A stretch of DNA of 64,000 nt from DASZIT01 sp036268775 (GTDB lineage: Bacteria > Actinomycetota > Acidimicrobiia > Acidimicrobiales > RAAP-2), in contig DATATM010000010.1 in assembly GCA_036268775.1 (NCBI GenBank), positions 62,001-126,000 of the forward strand, read 5' to 3'. Below the pieces are notes generated by a model. That model searched no databases and was not told where the DNA came from. It saw nothing but the letters and a program-made list of their open reading frames with translations. Below, piece after piece: positions 16,954 to 25,257 of this stretch. Position numbers and translations under genes: made by a program. Numbering within the stretch: the stretch's first letter is position 1; every line of letters starts with the position of its first letter.

Positions 16954-16986
16954 GAAGAACGGTCCGCCCCGTGCGGGCCGTTCTTC
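16954..16986 (+). terminator. second tandem terminator hairpin
   Basis: GAAGAACGG pairs with CCGTTCTTC, with an inner CCGC/GCGG pair. With the preceding hairpin it forms a double terminator isolating the small protein gene from padR. Confidence 0.65.
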
Positions 16987-17020
16987 GCGTCCGGAGCCGG
17001 TTCGTGGCCCGGGTCCAATA

Positions 17021-17056
17021 CTACGTCTTGCGTAACTACGTCTGGCGTAGTAACGT
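17021..17056 (+). promoter_or_regulatory. tandem dyad operator and -10 box of padR
   Basis: Two copies of a dyad, TACG-TCTTG-CGTA (17022-17034) and CTACG-TCTGG-CGTAG (17036-17050), sit next to each other and share ACTACGTCT. The second copy abuts a TAACGT -10 box (17051-17056) that is 6 nt before the padR ATG. Binding by the PadR product would block its own promoter. The repeats are seen; autorepression is inferred from the family. Confidence 0.6.
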
Positions 17057-17062
17057 TCGGGT

Positions 17063-17437
17063 ATGGCACGAACCTCCGGCACCACCACCCACCGGCCCAA
17101 CGATCCCCCGATCCTGATCCTCACCAGTCTGGCCGGGGGCCCCAAACACGGGCACGCCCTCTCCAAGGACATCGAAGGCTTCGCCGGGGTGGTCCTCGGA
17201 CCCGGCGCCCTCTACGGCGCCATCACCCGGTTGGAGGAGCGAGGTCTGATCGAGCCGCTGGAGTCCGACGACCGTCGCCGTCCCTATCGGATCTCCGCCA
17301 CCGGGTCCGCCTACCTGGCCGAGGCGGTGGGGGAGATGCAGCGCCTCGCCGATGAAGGCGCCCGCCGCCTGGCCGTCGCCAACTCGGTGACCCCCCCATC
17401 TCGACGGGGCCCGAGGATCGCCGGGAGCCCGGCATGA
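17063..17437 (+). CDS. PadR-family transcriptional regulator
   Basis: This 124-residue protein has the PadR winged helix: ILTSLAGGPKHGHALSKDI, then the recognition region LGPGALYGAITRLEERGLI and the wing SDDRRRPYRISATG. A short C-terminal helix (YLAEAVGEMQRLADEGARRL) fits dimerisation in the small PadR-s2 subfamily. It overlaps the next gene by 4 bp (ATGA), the common PadR plus membrane-partner pair. It has a tandem dyad overlapping its promoter and appears leaderless, so autorepression relieved by an unknown signal is likely. The effector cannot be read from sequence. Confidence 0.92.
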   Translation: MARTSGTTTHRPNDPPILILTSLAGGPKHGHALSKDIEGFAGVVLGPGALYGAITRLEERGLIEPLESDDRRRPYRISATGSAYLAEAVGEMQRLADEGARRLAVANSVTPPSRRGPRIAGSPA

Positions 17438-18393
17438 GCGCCGAGGAGCTGGAGATGGGGACCGGCCGGATGCCGGGGCCGATGCTCCGCTGGTATCCGT
17501 CGGGGTGGCGGGCCCGCTACGGCGACGAGTTCGCGGCGATGGTGGAGGACGACCTCGGGGGACGGTCACCCACCCTCCGCTACCGGTGGTCGATTGCCCG
17601 GTCGGGGATGGGCGAGCGCCTGCGCAGCGCCGGTCTGGTCGGCGACTCGGTACCGCCGCCGGAGCGGGTGCGGGGCGGTGCCTTCACCGTGCTGTGTGCG
17701 TTTGCCCTCTTCGTCATCCCCGGCGCTGGCTTCGCCAAGATCAGCGAGCACTGGGACGAGTCGATCTCCCGGGGGCCCCGGCATCTGCCCGCCGTCTCCT
17801 TCAACCTGTTGGCGTCGCTGGCCGGGGCGTGTTCTGTCGCGGTGCTGCTCGGGGCCCTCGCCGTCCTCCCTACCTTCCTCCGTTTCGTGCGGGATGGCGG
17901 GTGGTCGACCATCCGCCGACGGGTGATCTGGGCGGTGGCCGCCTCGCTGGGCACCGCCGCCACCACGGTGGCCCTGGCCGTCTGGTCCGGGCATCTCACC
18001 TACCACCAGCGCAACCACGGGTTCGGGTGGTACCAACTCCTGTTCACCGTCTTCGTGATCCTGTTCGCCTCCACCATCGCCACCTGGTCAGCGGCGGCCG
18101 TCGCTGCCACTCGCCACCTCCACCTCCGAACCGGTCAGCTCAAGGTCACCGGCTCGTTGGCCGTCGCCGTCGCCGTCTGCATGCCGGTCATGACCGGCGG
18201 CGCCGCCGTCTGGTGGGGAGCCATGGCCACCACCGCGCCTTGGTTCCTGGCCGGAACCGCTCCCGGAAGCTCCCCGTCACCGTTGGCCGCCAACCTGCTG
18301 GCCGTGCTCATTGCGATGACGATCGCATCGGCCTTCGGCCTGCTCGGGCTCCTTCGGGTGGTCCGTTCGTGGCGTCTGTTGCCGAGCGTCTGA
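17434..18393 (+). CDS. PadR-coupled membrane protein of unknown function
   Basis: This 319-residue protein has a cytosolic start containing MLRWYPSGWRARYGDEFAAMVEDDL, a motif common in actinobacterial membrane proteins encoded after PadR regulators. About six hydrophobic segments follow (near residues 85, 120, 165, 200, 240 and 285). No catalytic motif is visible. Translational coupling to padR by ATGA overlap implies co-regulation and probably a shared envelope-stress or export task. It converges with the GDP-sugar reductase gene 11 bp away. Confidence 0.8.
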   Translation: MSAEELEMGTGRMPGPMLRWYPSGWRARYGDEFAAMVEDDLGGRSPTLRYRWSIARSGMGERLRSAGLVGDSVPPPERVRGGAFTVLCAFALFVIPGAGFAKISEHWDESISRGPRHLPAVSFNLLASLAGACSVAVLLGALAVLPTFLRFVRDGGWSTIRRRVIWAVAASLGTAATTVALAVWSGHLTYHQRNHGFGWYQLLFTVFVILFASTIATWSAAAVAATRHLHLRTGQLKVTGSLAVAVAVCMPVMTGGAAVWWGAMATTAPWFLAGTAPGSSPSPLAANLLAVLIAMTIASAFGLLGLLRVVRSWRLLPSV

Positions 18394-18404
18394 GTCGCCG
18401 CCCG

Positions 18405-19304
18405 TCAGTCGGTGCGAGCGCGCCAGTAGGCGAGGATGTCGGCCAGGGTTTCGTCCAGAGGAATCTTCGGCTCCCAGCCGGTGGCCGCCTGCAGACGGGA
18501 GGGATCGCCGCGCAACACCGGGACCTCCACCGGGCGCATCAGGTCGGGGTCGGTCTCGAACTTGAGGGAAGCGCCGGTCAGGGCCAGCAGCTCGTCGGCG
18601 ATCTCTTTGATCTCCACGTCGCGGCCCGAACAGACGTTGTAGACGGTCCCCGGCTCCCCCGACTCGATCAGCCTCCGGTAGGCCCGCACCACGTCCCGCA
18701 CATCGGTGAAGTCGCGCCGAGCGGTCAGGTTCCCGACCGGAATCGAGCTGGTTCCCTGGCGCTCGGCGTCCACCATCCGTTTGGTCAGGGCCGGCACCGC
18801 GAAGTCGGGCGTCTGTCCGGGCCCGATGTGGTTGAAGGGCCGCACGGTGATCACCGATTGCCCGTGGCCCAGGAAGGCTTGCTGCACCAGCGCCTCGGCG
18901 GCCAGTTTGCTGGCGGCATAGGGGGTGAGCGGAGCGGTGGGCGAATCCTCGGTGAGAGGCAGCCGGGACGGGTCGGTGACCGCCCCGTAGACCTCGGCGG
19001 AACTGGTGACCAGCACCCGCGGGTCGGTGCCGCATTCGCGGGCGGCGGCCAGCAACACCGCGGTGCCGATCACGTTGACTTGCAGGACCTGGAGGGGATC
19101 GTCCCAGGACTTCCCGACGTGGGTGAGGGCGGCCAGATGGTAGATGGCGTCAGGGGCGGCTTTGACCAGCGCCGAGAGCAACGCCGAGGGATCGGTGACG
19201 TCGACTTCCCGGTCGATGGCCACCACATCGTCGCCCAGCTCGACCAGATGGTCGGCGAGCCAGTGACCTACAAATCCGCGACCGCCGGTGATGAGGGAGC
19301 GCAC
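18405..19304 (-). CDS. GDP-4-keto-6-deoxy-mannose reductase-like SDR
   Basis: This 299-residue extended SDR has the Rossmann motif TGGRGFVG at residue 6, a VTSSAEVYG strand, the catalytic YAASK near residue 150, and NHIGPGQ followed by FAVPALTKR. The last pair is typical of Rmd, which makes GDP-D-rhamnose from GDP-4-keto-6-deoxymannose. Gmd, the partner dehydratase, is not in the window. It is the last gene after four GT4 transferases on the same strand, with 6 bp to the preceding stop, so its sugar probably feeds them. Start is GTG. GDP-mannose for this route would come from ManB and ManC. Confidence 0.8.
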   Translation of the reverse strand: MRSLITGGRGFVGHWLADHLVELGDDVVAIDREVDVTDPSALLSALVKAAPDAIYHLAALTHVGKSWDDPLQVLQVNVIGTAVLLAAARECGTDPRVLVTSSAEVYGAVTDPSRLPLTEDSPTAPLTPYAASKLAAEALVQQAFLGHGQSVITVRPFNHIGPGQTPDFAVPALTKRMVDAERQGTSSIPVGNLTARRDFTDVRDVVRAYRRLIESGEPGTVYNVCSGRDVEIKEIADELLALTGASLKFETDPDLMRPVEVPVLRGDPSRLQAATGWEPKIPLDETLADILAYWRARTD

Positions 19305-19310
19305 GTCGGG

Positions 19311-20516
19311 TCACCCTACTGGGTCCGACGACCGTTCCGGCCCGACCGGGCCTTTCCCGGCCGCCAGCCGATACGCCTCCATGTGCCGGTCGGCGCTGGC
19401 CGCCCAGGTGTGCCGGGCGGCGATCTCCAGCCCCCGCTGCCGGCGTCCGGGGTCGGGATCAGGCCCGTCCAGGACCGACTCCAAGGCGCCCCCCAAGGCA
19501 GCGGCGTCTCCGGGCGGAACCAGGATGGCGGCATCACCGGCCACCTCCTCCATGGCCGACCCCGAGGTGGTGACCACCACCGCGCCGCAGGCCAGGGCTT
19601 CCAGCGCCGGGAGGCCGAAACCCTCGTAGAGCGCCGGATAGACGACCGCCACCGCCGAGCGGAACAGTGCGGGGATGACCTCGTCGGGCAGGTACCCGGT
19701 GCGGATGATCCGATCGCCGACGCCCGACGCCGCCACCGCCTCCTCCACCTGGGAGGCACCCCAGCCGGCCCCCCCGGCCAGCACCAGGCGGACGTCGGGG
19801 TGGCGCTCGGCCACCTGAGTGAAGGCTCGCACCAGGGTGGGCACGTCCTTCCTCGGTTCGAGGGTGCCGACGAAGGCGAGGAACGGCGGGCCGTCGGTGA
19901 GCGAGACCCGGGATCCGGCGGGGGTGGGGAGGGCGGAGAGGAGGGCGACGTCCGATCCCGGGGAGGGTTCAGACGGGCGGAAGCGGTCGAGATCGACCCC
20001 GTGGTGAGCCACCACCACCTGGGCGTCCACCTGACACCAGCGGACCAGTTGGTCCGCCGTCGCCTGGCTCGGACACACCACCACCGCCGCCCGGCGGGCG
20101 GCCACCTTGATGGCGCGGGTGAACAACCACACCTTCGAGCGCTCGTGCCACTCGGGCTCCTCGAAGAAGCTCAGGTCGTGCACCGTCACCACCGCCGGCA
20201 CCTTCGAGCGCTCCGGCATCGTGTAGTGGGGACCGTGATGGACGGCCACCGCCTGGCGGTTGAGGAGTGACGGCAGGCCGACTTGTTCCCAGGCCAGGCG
20301 GAGCGGGCGACGCTCGGGGGCGGTGGCCACCAGGCCGGCCTCGGGAGCGACCCCGGCCCAGCGGGCCCGGTCACCCCGCCGGGCCACCACCACCAGATCG
20401 AGGTCGGGTCGGGGCGACAGCGCCCGGGCCAGTTGGAGGGTGTACTGGCCGGCACCCACCGGGCGCGCCGGCACCGCGGTCACATCGAGGGACACCCGCA
20501 AGCGCTCAGCCCCCAC
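19311..20516 (-). CDS. GT4-family glycosyltransferase
   Basis: This protein of about 401 residues has the GT-B fold. The N-terminal lobe opens VSLDVTAVPARPVGAGQYTLQLARAL. The C-terminal lobe has FVGTLEPRKDVPTLVRAF and the donor-binding EGFGLPALEALACG segment with the conserved EX7E glutamates. Such retaining enzymes transfer mannose, rhamnose or similar sugars from nucleotide sugars. I prefer the GTG at 20516 (GAGGTGG upstream) to the GTG at 20525; both overlap the upstream gene. It is the fourth GT4 in the operon. Confidence 0.9.
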   Translation of the reverse strand: MGAERLRVSLDVTAVPARPVGAGQYTLQLARALSPRPDLDLVVVARRGDRARWAGVAPEAGLVATAPERRPLRLAWEQVGLPSLLNRQAVAVHHGPHYTMPERSKVPAVVTVHDLSFFEEPEWHERSKVWLFTRAIKVAARRAAVVVCPSQATADQLVRWCQVDAQVVVAHHGVDLDRFRPSEPSPGSDVALLSALPTPAGSRVSLTDGPPFLAFVGTLEPRKDVPTLVRAFTQVAERHPDVRLVLAGGAGWGASQVEEAVAASGVGDRIIRTGYLPDEVIPALFRSAVAVVYPALYEGFGLPALEALACGAVVVTTSGSAMEEVAGDAAILVPPGDAAALGGALESVLDGPDPDPGRRQRGLEIAARHTWAASADRHMEAYRLAAGKGPVGPERSSDPVG

Positions 20517-21627
20517 GTCGCCCACCTCGATGGGCCCGGGCCTCGTCCCACACCGCGATGTGGCGCTGGGCGATGGTCGACCATTTGAGCTCCGCCGCCC
20601 GGTGCCGGCCGGCCACTTGCAGCCGGGCCCGCTCGGCGTCGTCGGTGGCCACCGTCAGCAACCCGGCGGCGATCGACCCGTTGTCCCGGGGGTCGACCTC
20701 GAAGGCGGCGCCGGCGGTGCTCGGCAGCGGGCTGGCCACCACCGGGGTCCCGAACACCATCGCCTCCACCGGGGGGAGCCCGAACCCTTCGATGAGCGGC
20801 ACGTAGGCCAGGAGCCGGGCCATCGAGTAGAGCCCCGACAGTTCCCCGGGGGTCACCAACCCGGCCAGGATCACCCCGGGGCCGGGACGGACCTGTTCGC
20901 CCCAGCCGCTGGGCCCGACCATCACCAGCGGCCAGGGTTCGGGCAGCGACTCCCGGATCCTCCCGTAGCTCTCGGTCAGCCGGTGGAGGTTCTTCCGGGG
21001 CTCGAGGGTGCCGACGCTCAACAGGAACGGCCCCTGGACCCCGATCCGCTCCAGCAGTGCCGCCCCCGCCTCCAGGTCAGGAGGGGGAAGGTGATCGCAC
21101 CCCATCGGGATGACGGTGATGGTGGCGGGATCGGCTCCCGCCCGTTCCAGGTCGGTGGCCACCGGATCGGAGGTCACGATGAACCGGTCGGCCCGGCGCA
21201 GCGCCCGGTGCAACGCCGCCTCGTGCCACGCCTTTCCCCGGGGCGGGTAGGCCTCCGGCAGCCGGCGCCACAACAGGTCGTGCACGGTGGAGACCAGGGC
21301 GGCGTCCCCGGGCTCGAGGGTGGCCAGCGACACCGCGTGGATGACGTCGAACCCTCTTGGTGCTCGCAGCCACCCCCGGTCCCACCCCCGGGTGAGGAGC
21401 GGCCCGGGGAGCACGGAGTTGTGCACCGGATAGGGGAACCCGGCCAACGGGTCGGGTTGTCCCGGCCCACCGCGGCGGGGCCGGCTGGCCAACAGCTCGA
21501 CGTCGGGCACCTCACCGGCATCGAGCTCGCCGAGCCCCTGCAGGAGCCCCCGGGCATAGGTGCCGATGCCGCCGGGGGTGGCCCTCCGCAGCTGTTCGAC
21601 CACCATCAACAACCGGGTCCGGGTCAT
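20506..21627 (-). CDS. GT4-family glycosyltransferase
   Basis: This 373-residue GT-B enzyme begins MTRTRLLMVVEQLRRATPGGIGTYARGLL, with the glycine-rich acceptor loop. SVGTLEPRKNLHRL marks the hinge, and EGFGLPPVEAMVFGTPVV holds the donor-site glutamates. I use the ATG at 21627, which overlaps the stop of the preceding GT4 gene by 4 bp (ATGA). The frame extends 23 codons upstream with arginine-rich sequence that is antisense-like. The acceptor is unknown. It is third in a run of four GT4 genes and more diverged than the first two. Confidence 0.9.
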   Translation of the reverse strand: MTRTRLLMVVEQLRRATPGGIGTYARGLLQGLGELDAGEVPDVELLASRPRRGGPGQPDPLAGFPYPVHNSVLPGPLLTRGWDRGWLRAPRGFDVIHAVSLATLEPGDAALVSTVHDLLWRRLPEAYPPRGKAWHEAALHRALRRADRFIVTSDPVATDLERAGADPATITVIPMGCDHLPPPDLEAGAALLERIGVQGPFLLSVGTLEPRKNLHRLTESYGRIRESLPEPWPLVMVGPSGWGEQVRPGPGVILAGLVTPGELSGLYSMARLLAYVPLIEGFGLPPVEAMVFGTPVVASPLPSTAGAAFEVDPRDNGSIAAGLLTVATDDAERARLQVAGRHRAAELKWSTIAQRHIAVWDEARAHRGGRRGG

Positions 21628-22820
21628 GGCTGTCGCCCGGCCGATTGCCGCTGCTCCCAGGCGTCCCGATAGAGGCGGTCGAGGCCGTCGGCACACCTCG
21701 ACCAGCTGAACCCGGCGGCCCGTCGGTGCCCCCGAGCGATGAGTGCCTCAATGTCGGCCCCCCCTTCGAGCACCCGGGTCAGGGCCTCGGCCAGCGCCTG
21801 AGTGTCCCCTCCCCCGACCAGGATCGCACCGTCCCTCACCACCTCGGGGATCGCCCCCACCGCGGTGGTCACCACCGGGACCCCGGCCGCCATGGCCTGC
21901 ACCGGGGGGAACCCGAAGCCCTCGTAGACCGACGGGTAGGCCAGCACCGCCGCCTGGCGGAGAGCCACCGCCAAGGCAGCGTCGTCGAGATAGCCGGGGC
22001 GCAGGATCCGGTCCCGCACCGGCGAGGTGGCGATGGCGTCGGCCAGCCGTTCGGACCCCCAGCCGTCGGCGCCGACGATGACCAGGGCCGCCTCCGGGTG
22101 GGCCCGGCTCACCGAGGTGAACGCCTCCACCAGCGACGGGTAGTCCTTCCGGGGCTCGACCGTCCCGATGGCCAGGACATACCGCGAGGTCCCCTCCGGC
22201 AGCTGGAACCCCGGCCCGGAGGCGGCGTCACCTCCGGCCAGCACCGGGATGCCGTGGTGCACGGCGCGGACCCGGTCGGGATCGACTCCGAAGGCGTCGA
22301 CAACTTCGGCGGCCACGAAGGCGGAAGGGGTGTGGACCCAGGCCCCGTCGGCCACCGCCCGCCGGATCAGCGCCGGGTACTCGAGGGTCGGCCGGTCGCA
22401 CATCTCCGGGAACCGGACGACCGTCAGGTCGTGGACGGTGACCACCCGCGCCGCCCGTCGGGCCGGCGGCACCACGAAGTTGGTGCCGTGGACCACCTGG
22501 CGTGCCCCGACGAACCACTCGAGGGGAGGGAGGGAGGAGTGGGCCCAGGCCACCCGTAGCGGGCGGGCCAGCATGGTTCGCTGCCGGCTCGACACCCGGG
22601 AGGGGACGAGGTCGGGGACGTCCCGCCGACGCCTCCAGCTGATGGCGAAGGCGGAGACGTCGAGGTCGTCCCGGGCGGCCAGCCCGCCGAGGGCGCCGGC
22701 ACAGAAGGCCCCGACCCCGGTCGGACGGCCGAGCAGTGGGGTGGCGTCGAGGGCGACCGCCAGTGGGACCGGTTCGACAGGCGTAGCGGGTTCCGGCGGC
22801 ACCCCGGGAGCCTTGCACAT
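21624..22820 (-). CDS. GT4-family glycosyltransferase, tandem copy B
   Basis: This protein of about 398 residues is a close paralogue of the next gene upstream (23032-24210). Both begin MCKAP, share ALDATPLLGR.TGVGAFCAGAL, AIGTVEPRKDYPSLVEAF and VYEGFGFPP.QAMAAGVPVV, and differ mainly in the middle and C-terminus. The shared MCKAP start is why I place the start at 22820 and not at the open-frame limit 23015; the ribosome site is not obvious. High similarity implies a recent duplication with a shared donor and possibly different acceptors. Its stop overlaps the next GT4 start. Confidence 0.88.
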   Translation of the reverse strand: MCKAPGVPPEPATPVEPVPLAVALDATPLLGRPTGVGAFCAGALGGLAARDDLDVSAFAISWRRRRDVPDLVPSRVSSRQRTMLARPLRVAWAHSSLPPLEWFVGARQVVHGTNFVVPPARRAARVVTVHDLTVVRFPEMCDRPTLEYPALIRRAVADGAWVHTPSAFVAAEVVDAFGVDPDRVRAVHHGIPVLAGGDAASGPGFQLPEGTSRYVLAIGTVEPRKDYPSLVEAFTSVSRAHPEAALVIVGADGWGSERLADAIATSPVRDRILRPGYLDDAALAVALRQAAVLAYPSVYEGFGFPPVQAMAAGVPVVTTAVGAIPEVVRDGAILVGGGDTQALAEALTRVLEGGADIEALIARGHRRAAGFSWSRCADGLDRLYRDAWEQRQSAGRQP

Positions 22821-22966
22821 CCGCTGTCGCCGGCTGGTCCGTCCCACCCGTCGACCGAGGGGGCTGGTGACGCCGTGAGCAGGCCCGATGGCGGTTTTAA
22901 CCTCGGTCCAATTTTGGGTGTTCGGATGGGCCACGCCGGGAGGGTGGCGGCCGGTCCGGGGCTGGA

Positions 22967-23025
22967 TACTGTCGGGGGCGACGAGACTGGTTGAGCCCCC
23001 ACCACCGGGGCTCACCCCGACAGTA
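22967..23025. repeat. nested inverted repeat between tandem GT4 genes
   Basis: An outer 11-bp perfect inverted repeat, TACTGTCGGGG (22967-22977) and CCCCGACAGTA (23015-23025), encloses an inner 7-bp hairpin, GAGCCCC (22993-22999) and GGGGCTC (23007-23013). It starts 7 nt after the stop codon of GT4 copy A. It could act as a terminator or attenuator between the copies, or be a trace of the duplication. Confidence 0.65.
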
Positions 23026-23031
23026 GGTCCG

Positions 23032-24210
23032 TCATCCCCGGGACGCCCAGGCGTCCCGATAGAGACCGTCGAGCCCCTCGGCGCACCTCGACCAGCTGAA
23101 CTCGGCAGCCCGCTGGCGGCCCCGGGCGACGAGCGCCTCGATGTCGGCTCCCCCGTCCAGCACGTGGACCAGCGCCTCGGCCAGCGCCTGGCTGTCGCCG
23201 CCCCTCACCAGCACCGCGCCGTCTCCCACTACCTCGGGGATCGCCCCCACCGCGGTGGCTACCACCGGAACCCCGGCGGCCATGGCTTGTAGGGGCGGGA
23301 ACCCGAAGCCCTCGTAGACCGACGGGTAGGCCAACGCCGCCGCCCGCTGCAGGGTCACCGCCAGGGCGTCGTCATCGAGGTAGCCGGGACGCACGATCCG
23401 CTCCCCCACCGGGGAAGACCGGATGGCGTCGGCCAGCCGGTCCGCCCCCCAGCCGTCGGCGCCGACGATGACCAGGGCCACCTCCGGGTGGGCCCGGCTC
23501 ACCGAAGTGAACGCCTCCACCAAGGACGGGTAGTCCTTCCGGGGCTCGACGGTGCCGATGGCCGCCACGTACCGCGACGTCCCCTCCGGCAGCGGAAACC
23601 GGAGTTCGGCACCGGGCCGGCTGCCCCCGAGTCCGGGGATGCCCAAGGGCACCGACCGGACCCGACCGGGATCGACCCCGAAGTGGTCGATCACTTCGGC
23701 GGCCACGAACTCGGAGTCGGTGTGGACCCAGGCCCCGTCGGCCACCGCCCTCCGGATCCGGGCCGGGTACTCGAGGGTCGCCGGGCCGCACATCTCCGGG
23801 AACCGGACGACGGTGAGATCGTGCACGGTCACCACCCGCGCCGCCCGGCGGGTGGGCGGCACCACGAAGTTGGTTCCGTGGACGACCTGCTGGGGTCCGA
23901 TGAACCACTCGATGGGAGGAAGCCGGGAATGGGACCAGGCGACCCGGAGGGGGCGGTCGGGCATTGCCCGCTGGCGGGTGGACACCCCGGGGGGGACGTG
24001 GGCCACGATTCCCATCCGCCGTCTCCAGCTGATGGCGAAGGCAGAGACGTCGAGGTCGTCCCGGGCGGCCAGCCCGCCGAGGGCTCCGGCGCAGAAGGCC
24101 CCGACCCCGGTCGAACGGCCGAGGAGCGGGGTGGCGTCGAGGGCGACGGCCAGACGACCCGGGGCGACAATCGCTGAGGGCTCCGGCGGCACCCGGGGAG
24201 CCTTGCACAT
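23032..24210 (-). CDS. GT4-family glycosyltransferase, tandem copy A
   Basis: This protein of about 392 residues has the GT-B fold, with ALDATPLLGRSTGVGAFCAGALGGL at the N-terminus and AIGTVEPRKDYPSLVEAF and VYEGFGFPPLQAMAAGVPVV in the donor lobe. It is the paralogue of the gene at 21624-22820. I start it at the ATG at 24210, where the two copies' similarity begins. The in-frame ATG at 24261 is an alternative. It is the first gene of the minus-strand GT4-Rmd run and is divergent from cofD, so the promoter should lie between 24210 and 24330, though I found no clear box. Confidence 0.88.
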   Translation of the reverse strand: MCKAPRVPPEPSAIVAPGRLAVALDATPLLGRSTGVGAFCAGALGGLAARDDLDVSAFAISWRRRMGIVAHVPPGVSTRQRAMPDRPLRVAWSHSRLPPIEWFIGPQQVVHGTNFVVPPTRRAARVVTVHDLTVVRFPEMCGPATLEYPARIRRAVADGAWVHTDSEFVAAEVIDHFGVDPGRVRSVPLGIPGLGGSRPGAELRFPLPEGTSRYVAAIGTVEPRKDYPSLVEAFTSVSRAHPEVALVIVGADGWGADRLADAIRSSPVGERIVRPGYLDDDALAVTLQRAAALAYPSVYEGFGFPPLQAMAAGVPVVATAVGAIPEVVGDGAVLVRGGDSQALAEALVHVLDGGADIEALVARGRQRAAEFSWSRCAEGLDGLYRDAWASRG

Positions 24211-24330
24211 CCCCCCAGCCGGCCGAGACGAGCCGCGGGGCCGGGTAGCCTCACCATCCATGCTCGATCCCTGCCGCCGCCCGCGCATCGCAGGCCCCGC
24301 ATCGCCTCGTCGTCACCGGAGCGCCGACCG

Positions 24331-25257
24331 GTGATCGCCGCCCTGGCCGGCGGAGTTGGTGCCGCCCGCATGCTCGGCGCCCTGATCGGGGTCATGCCGG
24401 CCAAGGAGATCACCGCTATCGTCAACACCGGGGATGACACCGTCCTCCACGGCCTCCACATCTCCCCCGATCTGGACACGGTGATGTACACGTTGGCCGG
24501 AGCCATCAACCCGGAGACGGGTTGGGGGCTGGCCGGGGAGTCGTGGCAGGTGATGGAATCGCTCGAACGGCTCGGCGGGATCACCTGGTTCAACTTGGGT
24601 GACAAGGACATCGCCACCCACTGCTATCGCACCCAACGGCTGAGCGAAGGGGCCACCCTCGGCGAGGTCACCGCCGAACTGGGCGCCACCTGGGGGGTTG
24701 GGATCCGGATGCTGCCGGTGACCGACGACTACCTCCGGACCCGACTGCAGTTGGTCGACGGCCCGGAAGTGGCGTTTCAGGAGTACTTCGTCCGGCTCCA
24801 CCACGATGTGGCGGTTTCGAGCGTACGTTTCGACGGGGCGCCCGGGGCCCGGCCGGGCCCCGGGGTGCTTGAGGCCCTGTCCGGGGCCGACCTCATCGTG
24901 GTCTGCCCGTCCAACCCGGTGGTCTCCATCGACCCGCTATTGGCCGTGCCCGGCATCCTCGATGCCCTCACCGCCCGGCGCGACGACATCGTCGGGGTGT
25001 CTCCCATCGTGGCCGGGGCGGCGTTGAAGGGCCCCGCCGACCGGTTGCTGGCCGAGCTCGGGTTCGAGCCATCGGTGGTGGGGGTGGCCAAGTGGTACGC
25101 GCCATGGGTCGGGACCCTGGTGATCGACGAGGCGGACGCCGAGTTGCGGAAGGCCGTGGAGGCAGAGGGGATGCGTTGCGTGGTAACCAACACAGTCATG
25201 TCGACGGTCGAACGGTCGGCCCGCCTCGCCCGGACGGTGCTCGATGCCCGGGCATGA
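24331..25257 (+). CDS. cofD: 2-phospho-L-lactate transferase (F420 biosynthesis)
   Basis: This 308-residue CofD/FbiA enzyme joins the phospholactyl (or phosphoenolpyruvyl) moiety of its guanylylated donor to Fo, giving (dehydro)F420-0. The family signatures are AALAGGVGAARML at the start, VNTGDD near residue 32, SPDLDTVMYTLAG, FNLGDKDIATHCYRT and CPSNPVVSIDP with the donor-binding Asn. The GTG start has GGAG 9 nt upstream. It overlaps cofE by 14 bp, so the pair is coupled. It matches mycobacterial fbiA, which also lies near manB and rmlD-wbbL. Confidence 0.95.
   Translation: MIAALAGGVGAARMLGALIGVMPAKEITAIVNTGDDTVLHGLHISPDLDTVMYTLAGAINPETGWGLAGESWQVMESLERLGGITWFNLGDKDIATHCYRTQRLSEGATLGEVTAELGATWGVGIRMLPVTDDYLRTRLQLVDGPEVAFQEYFVRLHHDVAVSSVRFDGAPGARPGPGVLEALSGADLIVVCPSNPVVSIDPLLAVPGILDALTARRDDIVGVSPIVAGAALKGPADRLLAELGFEPSVVGVAKWYAPWVGTLVIDEADAELRKAVEAEGMRCVVTNTVMSTVERSARLARTVLDARA

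Noticed and set aside
19305..19320. TAGGGT box before the GDP-sugar reductase start
   Set aside because: It lies in the last codons of the preceding gene in a tight operon; a separate promoter is not needed and the match is weak.
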